DNA of 64,000 bases from Rhodopirellula bahusiensis (lineage in GTDB: Bacteria; Planctomycetota; Planctomycetia; Pirellulales; Pirellulaceae), in the NCBI RefSeq assembly GCF_002727185.1, contig NZ_NIZW01000017.1:1-64000 (forward strand), given 5' to 3'. Under the pieces are notes generated by a model. The model was not told the DNA's origin and did no database searches. It was given only the letters and a program-made list of their open reading frames with translations. How positions within the stretch are numbered: position 1 is the first letter of the stretch; every line of letters begins with the position of its first letter. The translations under genes and the position numbers were made by a program. Below, piece after piece: positions 43,701 to 50,985 of this stretch.

Positions 43701-45894
43701 CATTGGATGCACTCAATGTTCCATAGGAATCAGGAGCGTCACCAAAATCACGTGACGAACGGCCACCGAAGTTGTAGTTGTCGACGGGTCCGCTTCCCGG
43801 CGTGACGGTGTATTCACCGGACAAAGGAACGGTGCGTTCGAACCCAGCCTCTTCCACTTCGCGAATCGCGTAAGAGTAATTCACATCCGGCAAGTCGATT
43901 GAATACAGACCATTCTCATCGGTGATCGCGAAGGGCTCGCCAAGGTCGGGAAGATTGTCTCCGTCCAAATCAGCGTAGATGTAGGCACCCTCGACGCCAG
44001 GCTCGCCCGCATCGTAGAGACCGTTTTCGTTCACGTCTTCAAACTTCCGACCGGTTACGTCCGAAAGCACTTGGCGGAAACCAAAGCTTGGCAGCGTGCT
44101 GCCAGTTCCCAAGGTGACCGAACGACTGACGGGCGTGGTTGCCACGAAGTTGGTTGGCGTCATCGCGATGACGTTGTAGCTGCCCGAGGCACCAAACAAG
44201 CTGTAGGTACCGTCCGCAGCAGTGACGGTTGATGGATCAGTCGAGCTCAAAACGCCATCGCCATTGACGTCCAAGAAGACCGTCACACCACCAAGTCCCG
44301 TGTCTCCGGTGAATGTGCCGCTGCCATTTGCGTCATTGAAAATCCGTCCGGTCGCAGCTGAACCAACGGTTCCGGTTGCCAAGGCGTAGGCAATGGAATG
44401 AGCGGTGTAGTTGGTTCCAAAAATGCCTTCGACCAGAGAGAAGAAATCAGTCTCAAAGGTGGGAGGATTGTCATCGTTGGTGCCATAGATCCCATCAACA
44501 CCGAGTCCCGCCAGCTGGTCGAATGAGTTTTGGCTACCACCTTCATTGCCAACATTCACAATCAAATTGTCGCCATCAGTGTGCCGGATGCCCATGATGT
44601 GTGCGGCTTCGTGAGCAGCAACGGCGCCCAAGAATGACGCCAGAACATCGAACTCACTCGATGCCTGTGAGCGAGGGAAAGCCTGAGCAACGGGAACCCA
44701 AGTATCCAGTTGAACGATGGCGTATTCGTCGAGCCTAAAGTTTCCGACATCAACCGTTTCGGCAACCGTCGCCGCGAAGCCGTAATTGACCGAAGTTCCA
44801 GTCACCACGACACGCGACACATTTGGATTGCTGCCGGGATCGGCATGCTCCAAACTATTGAGGATGGTGACGCCGTAATCGCCAGGATTGCCTGTTGAGT
44901 CGAAGTCACCATTGATGTTCTTTGCACCCACGTCTTCGAAGATGCGTTCAACTTCGGCCGCGATCGAAAGTTGCAAATCCTCGATTGCACCCGCAGCTTG
45001 ATTGACAACACCCAATCCGCTCAGCGTTTGTTCAATGCCCGGGATCAGCGCGACGCCACCCAAAAGTGGGTCACCAGCGGGGGCATAGATTTCTCGGAGA
45101 ACCGAACGGGGAAACGCACCGCCGTCAAAGTCCAAGAAGATGACCTGTCCCTCTCCAACCGGCAAACTTTCAGTCACCGGCCGGTAAGTCCGCAGACCCA
45201 ACGTGTAATCGACACTGTTCGACTCAGCTGAAACCAATACCGAATACCGTCCGGCTTCTGGAACGATCTGGGCAAAGGCTTGGTTACCGAGCGTTTGCAG
45301 CGGTGAGTCAACTGGATACGTGTCGTACTGAGGGAACGAGCCGGCCAAAACGCCCTCAACGCCAAACCACACTTGGCCGTTGGGTAGCATCACCGTGAAT
45401 TGGGCGGATCCGCCAATAGTCGCGACGTCCAAGATATCGCCGGCTTGCAAATCAAAAGAGAAGACGTCGATGTCAGTCGTGACGCCACCGCTCGACCGTG
45501 GGAAGATCCCAGCTGTTCCGCTCAGGTCAATCGTGTCCCGCTGTCCCGCCGCATTCCCCAATGGCAAGAACTCGGCGTCCTGAAAGAAGTCGTTCTCGCC
45601 AAATTCACCGCGAGCTTCCGACTCGAACATCGGGAATGACGAAACGGATCCGACGTTGCGTGGACCTTCGTATTCGTCCAAAGCTGGTGTGCTGGGCACG
45701 ATTCCGCCGGCGGCTAGGAGTTGGCGTGATTCCAACCCTTCCATCATCAAACGGCGTTTCTGTGTTCGTTTACTGCGCCGGTCACTACGGCGTTTCGAGC
45801 GTCCTTTGCCCGCATTGGAATCGGAAGGATTTCGCTCCGAAGCGGCTTGAGAAGTCCAATCCGACGACGGTTGAGAAGGCTGACGATGAATCAT
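40783..45894 (-). CDS. Giant exported metzincin-like protein with cohesin-like regions and dockerin
   Basis: This 1703-residue protein has a basic N-terminus followed by LMMEGLESRQLLAAGG (LEPR-XLL type, about 49-64), a pre-peptidase-like domain (about 100-230), and a zinc-protease region with HEAAHIMGIRH at 428-438, matching the metzincin HExxHxxGxxH. SdrD B-like domains follow (about 520-690; VTGRKFEDVNENGLYDAGEPGVEGAYIYAD), then a GEVED region (DSGEVEDYAVRLL), two cadherin/VCBS-like repeats, and two regions that look cohesin-like (about 1145-1330 and 1415-1585; FLDVLYDAGRIV...LLATLYFEAIAPGTATVTG). A dockerin of two DVNGDxxV...DAL loops is at about 1597-1660, then an acidic tail. It is probably a surface or secreted protease/scaffold. 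The ATG at 45894 is the only good start. Cohesin identity is an inference from pattern. Confidence 0.85.
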   Translation of the reverse strand: MIHRQPSQPSSDWTSQAASERNPSDSNAGKGRSKRRSDRRSKRTQKRRLMMEGLESRQLLAAGGIVPSTPALDEYEGPRNVGSVSSFPMFESEARGEFGENDFFQDAEFLPLGNAAGQRDTIDLSGTAGIFPRSSGGVTTDIDVFSFDLQAGDILDVATIGGSAQFTVMLPNGQVWFGVEGVLAGSFPQYDTYPVDSPLQTLGNQAFAQIVPEAGRYSVLVSAESNSVDYTLGLRTYRPVTESLPVGEGQVIFLDFDGGAFPRSVLREIYAPAGDPLLGGVALIPGIEQTLSGLGVVNQAAGAIEDLQLSIAAEVERIFEDVGAKNINGDFDSTGNPGDYGVTILNSLEHADPGSNPNVSRVVVTGTSVNYGFAATVAETVDVGNFRLDEYAIVQLDTWVPVAQAFPRSQASSEFDVLASFLGAVAAHEAAHIMGIRHTDGDNLIVNVGNEGGSQNSFDQLAGLGVDGIYGTNDDNPPTFETDFFSLVEGIFGTNYTAHSIAYALATGTVGSAATGRIFNDANGSGTFTGDTGLGGVTVFLDVNGDGVLSSTDPSTVTAADGTYSLFGASGSYNVIAMTPTNFVATTPVSRSVTLGTGSTLPSFGFRQVLSDVTGRKFEDVNENGLYDAGEPGVEGAYIYADLDGDNLPDLGEPFAITDENGLYSIDLPDVNYSYAIREVEEAGFERTVPLSGEYTVTPGSGPVDNYNFGGRSSRDFGDAPDSYGTLSASNGASHGILSGLSLGATVDRESDGQPTADATGDGADEDGIQFTGPLVPGTTSSIQVTVNNSTGGQAYLQGWIDVDGSGTFDSDERFITNQALATGVSSVPITLPSFTLPVGGLLDTFARFRLSQDTNVSATGFVDSGEVEDYAVRLLNNGDLANDDSVSVPRNSQGFPIDVLANDFNSASNPLTITTQGTAATQGVVTISSGGAGQQQLLYTPPNNFVGQDTIQYRVIDTQGNVATATVSVNVTFQTEDPIALDDIYRIPANANSSGGFPLNVLDNDIASDAPGGLTLASVTNGTAGGTVVLTQNNQSVRYTPAPGFTGSEQFMYTVQDSENNFSTATVTVSINPDADADDLASFTLEILDEVNDTPRPTLQQGDVFRLRVSVDDLRNLSQFEAQGLASAFLDVLYSSELVTTVDTNSADAFPFDITFGPKFETPGSFQLGNTLTPGLLDEIGAAQSISNLNSVNTSEDVASHVGPAELFTVTMQAIGSGIAVFQADPSDAAVSETILIDESSALNFGQIRYGSVEVAIAPPGPDFPSALDDSFPQGFDSNGALITSVVESQLDVLDNDLLGTGGEVISFEINQGAANGVAIVRDNGTPSDPSDDYIGYTADIGFSGFDSFTYVTTVSSPTFGIVTSIAEVSLVVGANQNALAEFDFELVDESGSPISTVSIGQRFGIRVVAEDLTQFDPYPVFAGFLDVLYDAGRIVPSDTISGDDFGFDVVFADEFNSSAAVGVNTRAGLIDEFGSLRSDTGQPATGVSPLLATLYFEAIAPGTATVTGSPADRFPFQDTLLDDRDEPVDPSQIIYDSLSFTITGSGEPLQNTNLPADVNGDNLVTAIDALLVINELSRLDSAAAGEPGSANSQLFYHDVNGDRRVSAIDALRVINYLNDDSAGESTAAAGEPLSTGIQTLASDASDQAIGDLAAEDKVTGGAVASTDASANGAVVTNDSDTDSDDDDLLDLLADDVAGLWS

Positions 45895-46301
45895 CGAGGG
45901 TCTCTGGCAGGATGGGCCCCTGGGGACCAGAAAAGGGGAAGCAGTGCTGTCACACGTCTCTTGACGCTTCGCGACGATGCGGAAGTGGCCACAAACAGCA
46001 AACCGCGACAGCGAGTCTAGTTAGGGGCGATCCGGTGTCAACGAAATGCCTACTTTGTGACGTCAACACGATCGACAAAGTTCCCCGAATGAACCGGTCA
46101 CTTCTTACAACCCGCACAACCGTTCCCCATTGGAACCTCTGAAACCCTGAAATGGGGCAGCAGTCGTGACGAATTGGCGGACTTTTCCGGTCGCCGGGAG
46201 TCGATTCGACCGGAACCATCCACCGAGTCGATGTCATTCTCGGTTCCGGATGAATCCGTTCGTCCGCTCCCAGACCTCTTCGTCTCCTGTTTGGATCGCT
46301 C
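45895..46301. other. Divergent intergenic region, nothing recognised
   Basis: This 407-bp gap lies between the giant-protein gene (minus) and the kinase gene (plus). Short frames extend into it but none has a start, ribosome site or plausible composition. No hairpin, repeat or RNA gene was seen. Promoters for both flanking genes are expected here. Confidence 0.5.
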
Positions 46302-47183
46302 ATGTTTGGCAAATCCCGCGCGTCATCAAAACCAACTTCTGCCGCCGAGACGCCCACCTGCTCCATGAACAGCCCGTATTCCCAACGAATTCTGGGCATT
46401 TGGCGAGTTGGACAATCCATCGCCAAGGGCAACGGAACCGAATTGTTCCTCGCCCAAGCCGCCGACGCCGCCGACAGTCCCCGATGGGACTACGTGCTAA
46501 AAACTGTCGCAAACACCAGCAACCAAGGTGTTCCGGCTGCTCAACCAGCTCGACGTTTCTCGCAAATCATTGCGTCCTCCGGCATTAAACACCCCAATCT
46601 GGTGCCTGTCCTGGATCAATCCGACGGAGTCACTTCGCCGTACGTGGTGATGCCACGTTTGAATGCTCTCAATCTGACTGATCGGATCTCAGAAATCCCT
46701 CAATTTGCGTTGCCGGTCGCCCTGTGGTGGACCAGGCAACTTGCACAGGCCACACAGGCCCTGCACCAAAATGGATGGATCCACGGAGACATCACCCCCG
46801 ACAACGTGTTGGTCGATTCGCAAGGGCACGTGACCCTAATCGATCTTGGGAACGCAGCTCGAATCCATTCACCGATGCAGCCACTGTTTCGCGGCACCGC
46901 CGATTACGCCGCGCCGGAACTTGCCGCAGGGAACACCGCCGCCCTGCCGGCGATGGACATTCACTCGCTCGGTCGCATCCTGCTGCAGACTTTGGCACTG
47001 ACCGAACCAACCCAGTCCCGCAGCGTCGAACCAGTCGCTGATTTGATCGAACAAATGATCTCGCCGGATCCGCTTGAACGTCCCAGCACGACGGACGTTG
47101 TCGCGAGGCTGCTCAAGCTCGAAATTGAAACACTCGGCTGCCACATCGTTCCGGAACGCAAAACGATTCGCCGCGCCGCCTAG
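46302..47183 (+). CDS. Short Ser/Thr protein kinase
   Basis: The 293-residue protein is a Hanks-type kinase domain with little else. Visible motifs: glycine-rich loop VGQSIAKGNGTELFLA (37-52), VLK with K67, HGDITPDN (161-168, HRDxKxxN with Gly for Arg), DLG (181-183 in place of DFG), and APE (204-206). No transmembrane segment or sensor domain is seen, which is unusual for the large PknB-like kinases of planctomycetes. The altered HGD and DLG motifs keep the catalytic Asp and metal Asp, so activity is possible. The ATG at 46302 is in frame; a second ATG at 46365 (MNSPYS) cannot be excluded. Substrates unknown; it ends convergent to the permease gene. Confidence 0.85.
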   Translation: MFGKSRASSKPTSAAETPTCSMNSPYSQRILGIWRVGQSIAKGNGTELFLAQAADAADSPRWDYVLKTVANTSNQGVPAAQPARRFSQIIASSGIKHPNLVPVLDQSDGVTSPYVVMPRLNALNLTDRISEIPQFALPVALWWTRQLAQATQALHQNGWIHGDITPDNVLVDSQGHVTLIDLGNAARIHSPMQPLFRGTADYAAPELAAGNTAALPAMDIHSLGRILLQTLALTEPTQSRSVEPVADLIEQMISPDPLERPSTTDVVARLLKLEIETLGCHIVPERKTIRRAA

Positions 47184-47240
47184 CGGAAAACACGCTCACG
47201 CGGTTTCGCGTGAGTTCGAATCCCGCTCGTCCGTCGCCGA
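47184..47240. other. Hairpin and tRNA-3'-end-like sequence between convergent genes
   Basis: The 57-bp gap contains CTCACGCG/CGCGTGAG (47195-47214) as a perfect 8-bp stem with a GTTT loop. It is followed directly by TTCGAATCCCGCTCGTCCG (47215-47233), which resembles the T loop and acceptor end of a tRNA. No 5' half of a tRNA is found within 100 bases. It could be a decayed tRNA remnant, an attachment-site relic, or just a hairpin. Confidence 0.3.
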
Positions 47241-48890
47241 TCACTCGGGGACCGAAGCCTGGGGCAGGAATCGGGACCACGCAATCAAGAACAGGCCTGT
47301 CACCGCGTAGCCCGCGACGTATTCCATCACCACAGGTAGATACTTCTCGGGCAATCCCAACGAGCTTGATTCATCGAAGAGCAACGGGACAAACAAGCGG
47401 TTGCCTTCGATTGGCGAATGCATCACGCCAAAGCAGGTCAACACCGCAGCACCTAGCATCACGACGCCGGCCAAAACCAGCTTGCGATCAATCATCGACG
47501 CCAGCATCCAAGACCAAAGCAAACCGGTCACGATGAACCCGTTGCTGAGCATTCGCAGCGTCTGCAAATCGTGTTTGAGTGGACCACCCTCCAGCGATTC
47601 CATTGTGTGCCCGCCTTGCAGCAGCAACGAATCACCAAAGATTCGATCTGGCAAACTCATTGCTAAATATGCGAGCGCTGGCAAGCAAGCAATCACCACG
47701 GCGGCGTAGTGTTTACGAGGCGTCGCCATAAAGGTCTGCGACGTGATTTCCAATCCCACGAACACCAAAATAGGATAGACGGCCGGTGCCGGGATCCACG
47801 CGTTCAACAACGCGAAGTACCCGACGACTCCCGCTGATCCAACCAACAACGCCGTTGCCAACGTGTAAGCGGCGCGACCGCCCATGGCTTTGTAAGCCGG
47901 GTGTCCAATGTACGGCGTCGTTTGAATCACTCCACCCGACAAACCCGCCAAAAACGTCGCCGCGGCCTCCACGCCCAACACGGTTCGAGCGTCGTACTCA
48001 TCTCCCGCCGACGCGGCTGATTCAGTGCAATCGATTCCGCCAACCACCGTTGCCAAAGCGAATGGCAACACAAACGGAAGGAACGGTACTGCGTCAGGGA
48101 AGGCGCCCCACCAAGTCCCTTGCCATGACTCCATCCACTGCGTCGGAAACCAAACGGTCGGCTCAGTCGTTGGAAGCTCATATCCCGCGACGCCAACCAA
48201 ACACAGCAAGTAATAAACGCCACCGGCAACAATCAATGCTCCTAGTGTCCCTGGAGTCCGACCGGGAAGCGGAACGTGTGCAATCAATGACCCAAGCACC
48301 AACACCATCGCCAACAATCCCGGCAGCGGCGAACCCAGGATGTGCGTCAGTGGGAAAAAGCTGATCAGCACCAACGCGATCGCAGCCAATGATCCCAGCA
48401 ATCCGGCTCGCGGAATCGCGTCCCGAACAACTTGGCCAAACGGAGCCAAGACCAACTTCAAGACGCCGCACATCACCGTGCACCAAATTCCGATGTGCCA
48501 TGTGTGGCGAGCCGCTTCCAATTCCGTCATCCCGCCAGCTCTCGCGGCCAAGAACGCCGGCCCCAACACCAACAGAATCATTCCAAACGTCGAGGGTGTA
48601 TCCAAACCCAAAGGCATCGCGGTCACATCATCTCGGTTCTCTCGACGCCCCATTCGCAATGCAATGAAGAAGAACGCGATATCGCCCAACATCACGCCCA
48701 GCGCCGTACCGGGAACCATGTGAGTCACAGTGAACTCCGCTGGCAAACCAAAGCCAGCGAGCAACGCCGTCATCAACAACAACCCCGCCACGTTGTCGAG
48801 CATCAATCCAAAGAACGCATTGATGTCCCCCGATGTCGCCCACCACATCGAACGGGAATCCTGGCCTGTTGTTTGCTCTGCACCAGACAT
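47241..48890 (-). CDS. NCS2/xanthine-uracil-like permease
   Basis: The 549-residue protein (start ATG at 48890, MSGAEQT) has about twelve hydrophobic segments, starting with a conserved cytosolic end and FFGLMLDNVAGLLLMT, then PGTALGVMLGDIAFFFIALRMGRRENRDDVTAMPLGLDTPSTFGM, which resembles the glycine-rich signature of the nucleobase/ascorbate and related permeases. An assignment to uracil or xanthine versus another anion cannot be made by eye. The frame open to 49040 is ignored. It lies divergent from kdsB, sharing a 248-bp gap; on the other side it converges on the kinase gene. Confidence 0.8.
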   Translation of the reverse strand: MSGAEQTTGQDSRSMWWATSGDINAFFGLMLDNVAGLLLMTALLAGFGLPAEFTVTHMVPGTALGVMLGDIAFFFIALRMGRRENRDDVTAMPLGLDTPSTFGMILLVLGPAFLAARAGGMTELEAARHTWHIGIWCTVMCGVLKLVLAPFGQVVRDAIPRAGLLGSLAAIALVLISFFPLTHILGSPLPGLLAMVLVLGSLIAHVPLPGRTPGTLGALIVAGGVYYLLCLVGVAGYELPTTEPTVWFPTQWMESWQGTWWGAFPDAVPFLPFVLPFALATVVGGIDCTESAASAGDEYDARTVLGVEAAATFLAGLSGGVIQTTPYIGHPAYKAMGGRAAYTLATALLVGSAGVVGYFALLNAWIPAPAVYPILVFVGLEITSQTFMATPRKHYAAVVIACLPALAYLAMSLPDRIFGDSLLLQGGHTMESLEGGPLKHDLQTLRMLSNGFIVTGLLWSWMLASMIDRKLVLAGVVMLGAAVLTCFGVMHSPIEGNRLFVPLLFDESSSLGLPEKYLPVVMEYVAGYAVTGLFLIAWSRFLPQASVPE

Positions 48891-49138
48891 GAAAAACCTG
48901 TTGTTGACGAATTGAGCCAGTTGCGCTATTTCAGGGGCCCTAGTTCTAACCGGATTGGAAACCGCGTGGAGCCACCGTGCGATATTCAGCCCCGAGCGTT
49001 TCTGTATCGAGCATTGTCCCCCATTCAACGGCGTTTGCATTGCTAACCGACGTTGCCTCGGTTACTTGCAATCGGCATCCACTCCGGCATTTCACTGATT
49101 CACTCGCGGTCCCCAACCACCAAGCCATCGGAAACACC

Positions 49139-49891
49139 ATGAAGAGCATGATCGTCATTCCCGCTCGCTTGGCCTCCTCACGTCTCAGCCAGAAGCTGTT
49201 GCTGCAAGCGGGTGGCAAATCAGTCCTGCAACACACCTATGAAGCCGCGCTGAAATCGTCCATCGCGGAAGAAGTCATCGTCGCGGTGGATGATCCTCGA
49301 CTCGCGGCCGAGGTCGATTCGTTCGGCGGTCAAGCTCGATTGACCAGCGTGGATTGCCAGAGCGGAACCGACCGAATCGCCGAGATCGCGTTGTTGCATG
49401 AAGATGTCAACATCTTCATCAACGTCCAAGGCGACGAACCCGAGATTGATCCAAAGACAATCGATGCAGTCGCAAAGCTTTTGATGCATCACCCAGATTC
49501 CGACATCGCGACCGCCGCATGTCCGATTCGCGATCGAGAACGCGTCGAAGATCCCAATTGCGTCAAGGCAGTCTTGGGCGACGACCACCGGGCCATCACA
49601 TTCAGCCGTGCCGCCATTCCGCATCCGCGCGACGGATTGACCGACGCTCTACTCAAGGCGGGCACTCCGAACTACTGGCAACACATCGGGCTGTATGCCT
49701 ACCGCCGCGAATTCTTGCTCTGGTTTGTGACTCAGCCGCCCGGACGTCTGGAGCAAATTGAAAAGCTCGAGCAACTTCGAGCCATCGAAGCGGGCAAGAC
49801 AATCGTGGTCGCTCCCGTCGAGGACTGTGCCCCGGGAATCGACACGCTGGAAGACTTCCGCGCGTTCACGGCACGAATCGAGTCGGAGTGA
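49139..49891 (+). CDS. kdsB: 3-deoxy-manno-octulosonate cytidylyltransferase
   Basis: KdsB activates Kdo as CMP-Kdo for lipopolysaccharide-type outer-membrane synthesis. The 250-residue product (start ATG at 49139) has IPARLASSRLSQKLLLQAGGKSVLQHTYEAA, VAVDDPRLAAEV, SGTDRIAEIA, INVQGDEPEIDPKTID, and HIGLYAYRREFLLWFV, all typical of the family, which averages about 250 residues. The presence of kdsB supports a Gram-negative-type envelope with Kdo. The frame open upstream to 48977 is rejected because it overlaps the promoter region. No other Kdo gene is adjacent in the window. Confidence 0.95.
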   Translation: MKSMIVIPARLASSRLSQKLLLQAGGKSVLQHTYEAALKSSIAEEVIVAVDDPRLAAEVDSFGGQARLTSVDCQSGTDRIAEIALLHEDVNIFINVQGDEPEIDPKTIDAVAKLLMHHPDSDIATAACPIRDRERVEDPNCVKAVLGDDHRAITFSRAAIPHPRDGLTDALLKAGTPNYWQHIGLYAYRREFLLWFVTQPPGRLEQIEKLEQLRAIEAGKTIVVAPVEDCAPGIDTLEDFRAFTARIESE

Positions 49892-49953
49892 ACGCAAGCG
49901 GGCGTCGCAGTCAAATTGCAACGCCCGATAGAAGACTCGAAAAATCGACCTAC

Positions 49954-50274
49954 CTAGCGGCGACCAAATGGTCGGATGGTTGCACGACCCGATTGTGCAC
50001 CATCGGTGCCGATCACGACGCGACGAAGTGGACGATACGTCAGTGGAGTCTGCTCAGCGCTGTCGACCCAGCGAACCGTGTTTCCATAGACGTGAAACAA
50101 TCGACCGGGCCGTTCCGTGATCGGGGTCGCCTGGATCTGAGCTCGATAGTCTCCCGTCGGCACGACGACGGCGCTCCATTCTTCTGCAGCAACTCTGGTT
50201 GAACTGCTCGCCATGGAAGTTCCCAAACTCACTGCCGCCAACAAAGCCAACATAGAACTGGACAAAGAACGCAT
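49954..50274 (-). CDS. Small exported protein of unknown function
   Basis: The 106-residue protein starts at the ATG at 50274 with AGGAGA eight bases upstream. It has a signal peptide (MRSLSSSMLALLAAVSLGTSMASSSTRVAA, cleaved near AEEWS) and a mature domain of about 75 residues with PTGDYRAQIQATPITERPG and YGNTVRWVDSAEQTPLTYRPLRRVVIG. No family is recognised. It is separated from the oxidase cluster by that cluster's terminator, so it is a separate transcript. Confidence 0.7.
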   Translation of the reverse strand: MRSLSSSMLALLAAVSLGTSMASSSTRVAAEEWSAVVVPTGDYRAQIQATPITERPGRLFHVYGNTVRWVDSAEQTPLTYRPLRRVVIGTDGAQSGRATIRPFGRR

Positions 50275-50444
50275 CGCTGATTTTCTCCTGAAGGAATGTC
50301 TGACACCTGCAACCATACGTCAAGAAAACAATTTAGGAGGCCTGGGTCAAGTATTCGGAGCAAAATCTCAATGAAGACTTCGGCACTTCCTCAAAACTGA
50401 GCGAATCCAGCCACCGCAGAGAGCCTGCAGGTTCCAAACTGCCA

Positions 50445-50472
50445 ATAAAAAACCCGGCATCGAATGCCGGGC
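50445..50472 (-). terminator. Intrinsic terminator of the ACIII/oxidase cluster
   Basis: CCCGGCAT and ATGCCGGG pair around CGA; on the minus strand the stem is followed by a six-T tract. It lies about 55 bp beyond the coxD stop codon. Confidence 0.92.
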
Positions 50473-50525
50473 CAGATTTGATCGTGTTGAGCGGCGGTCA
50501 AGAAATCGACCGACACCTGATGTCG

Positions 50526-50921
50526 CTACATCTCCACCGCAACCGTCGCGGGAGCCTCATCGATGTTGTTCTCAAACGAGCCCGAATTCATGTTCGCATC
50601 GCTCAGCGTGATGATCACAAACAACGCCACGAAGACGAACGACGAGAGAAACACAATCAGGTTGAATGGTTTGTCAAACGCCAGGTGCATGAAGAACAAA
50701 CCGACCAAAACCGCTTTGATCGTCGCGATGAACATCACGACAGCGATATCGAAACTACCCAAGTCAAAATTGGATTGAGCGACGGTGACGATGGTCAAAA
50801 ACACCAAGGCACCGAACACACCAAACAACATCGGCAACGGCAAAGGGTGAGCGAAATCGCCCTCGGCGTGGCCATCATGAGCGTGAGCGTCGGTGGTAGC
50901 GGAATGTCCGTGGTCAGACAT
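50526..50921 (-). CDS. coxD: Cytochrome c oxidase subunit IV
   Basis: The 131-residue membrane protein has a His-rich N-terminus (HGHSATTDAHAHDGHAEGDFAHPL) and three hydrophobic segments (LFGVFGALVFLTIVTVAQ; FDIAVVMFIATIKAVLVGLFFMHLAFDKPFN; LIVFLSSFVFVALFVIITL), the pattern of prokaryotic CoxIV of the aa3/caa3 oxidases (IATIKAxLVGLFFMHL is characteristic). It stabilises the oxidase complex. It is the last gene of the cluster, 64 bp after coxC. Confidence 0.9.
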   Translation of the reverse strand: MSDHGHSATTDAHAHDGHAEGDFAHPLPLPMLFGVFGALVFLTIVTVAQSNFDLGSFDIAVVMFIATIKAVLVGLFFMHLAFDKPFNLIVFLSSFVFVALFVIITLSDANMNSGSFENNIDEAPATVAVEM

Positions 50922-50985
50922 GTTGCAGCTTTCGATGTGTCGTTGTTTGAAAATGAATTCGGGAAAGGTCTGTCAGTCAGCTGGA

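Noticed and set aside
47184..47240. Complete tRNA gene
   Set aside because: Only a 3' half-like sequence exists; no matching acceptor 5' strand (GGACGAG) or D arm is found upstream and the kinase gene occupies that space.
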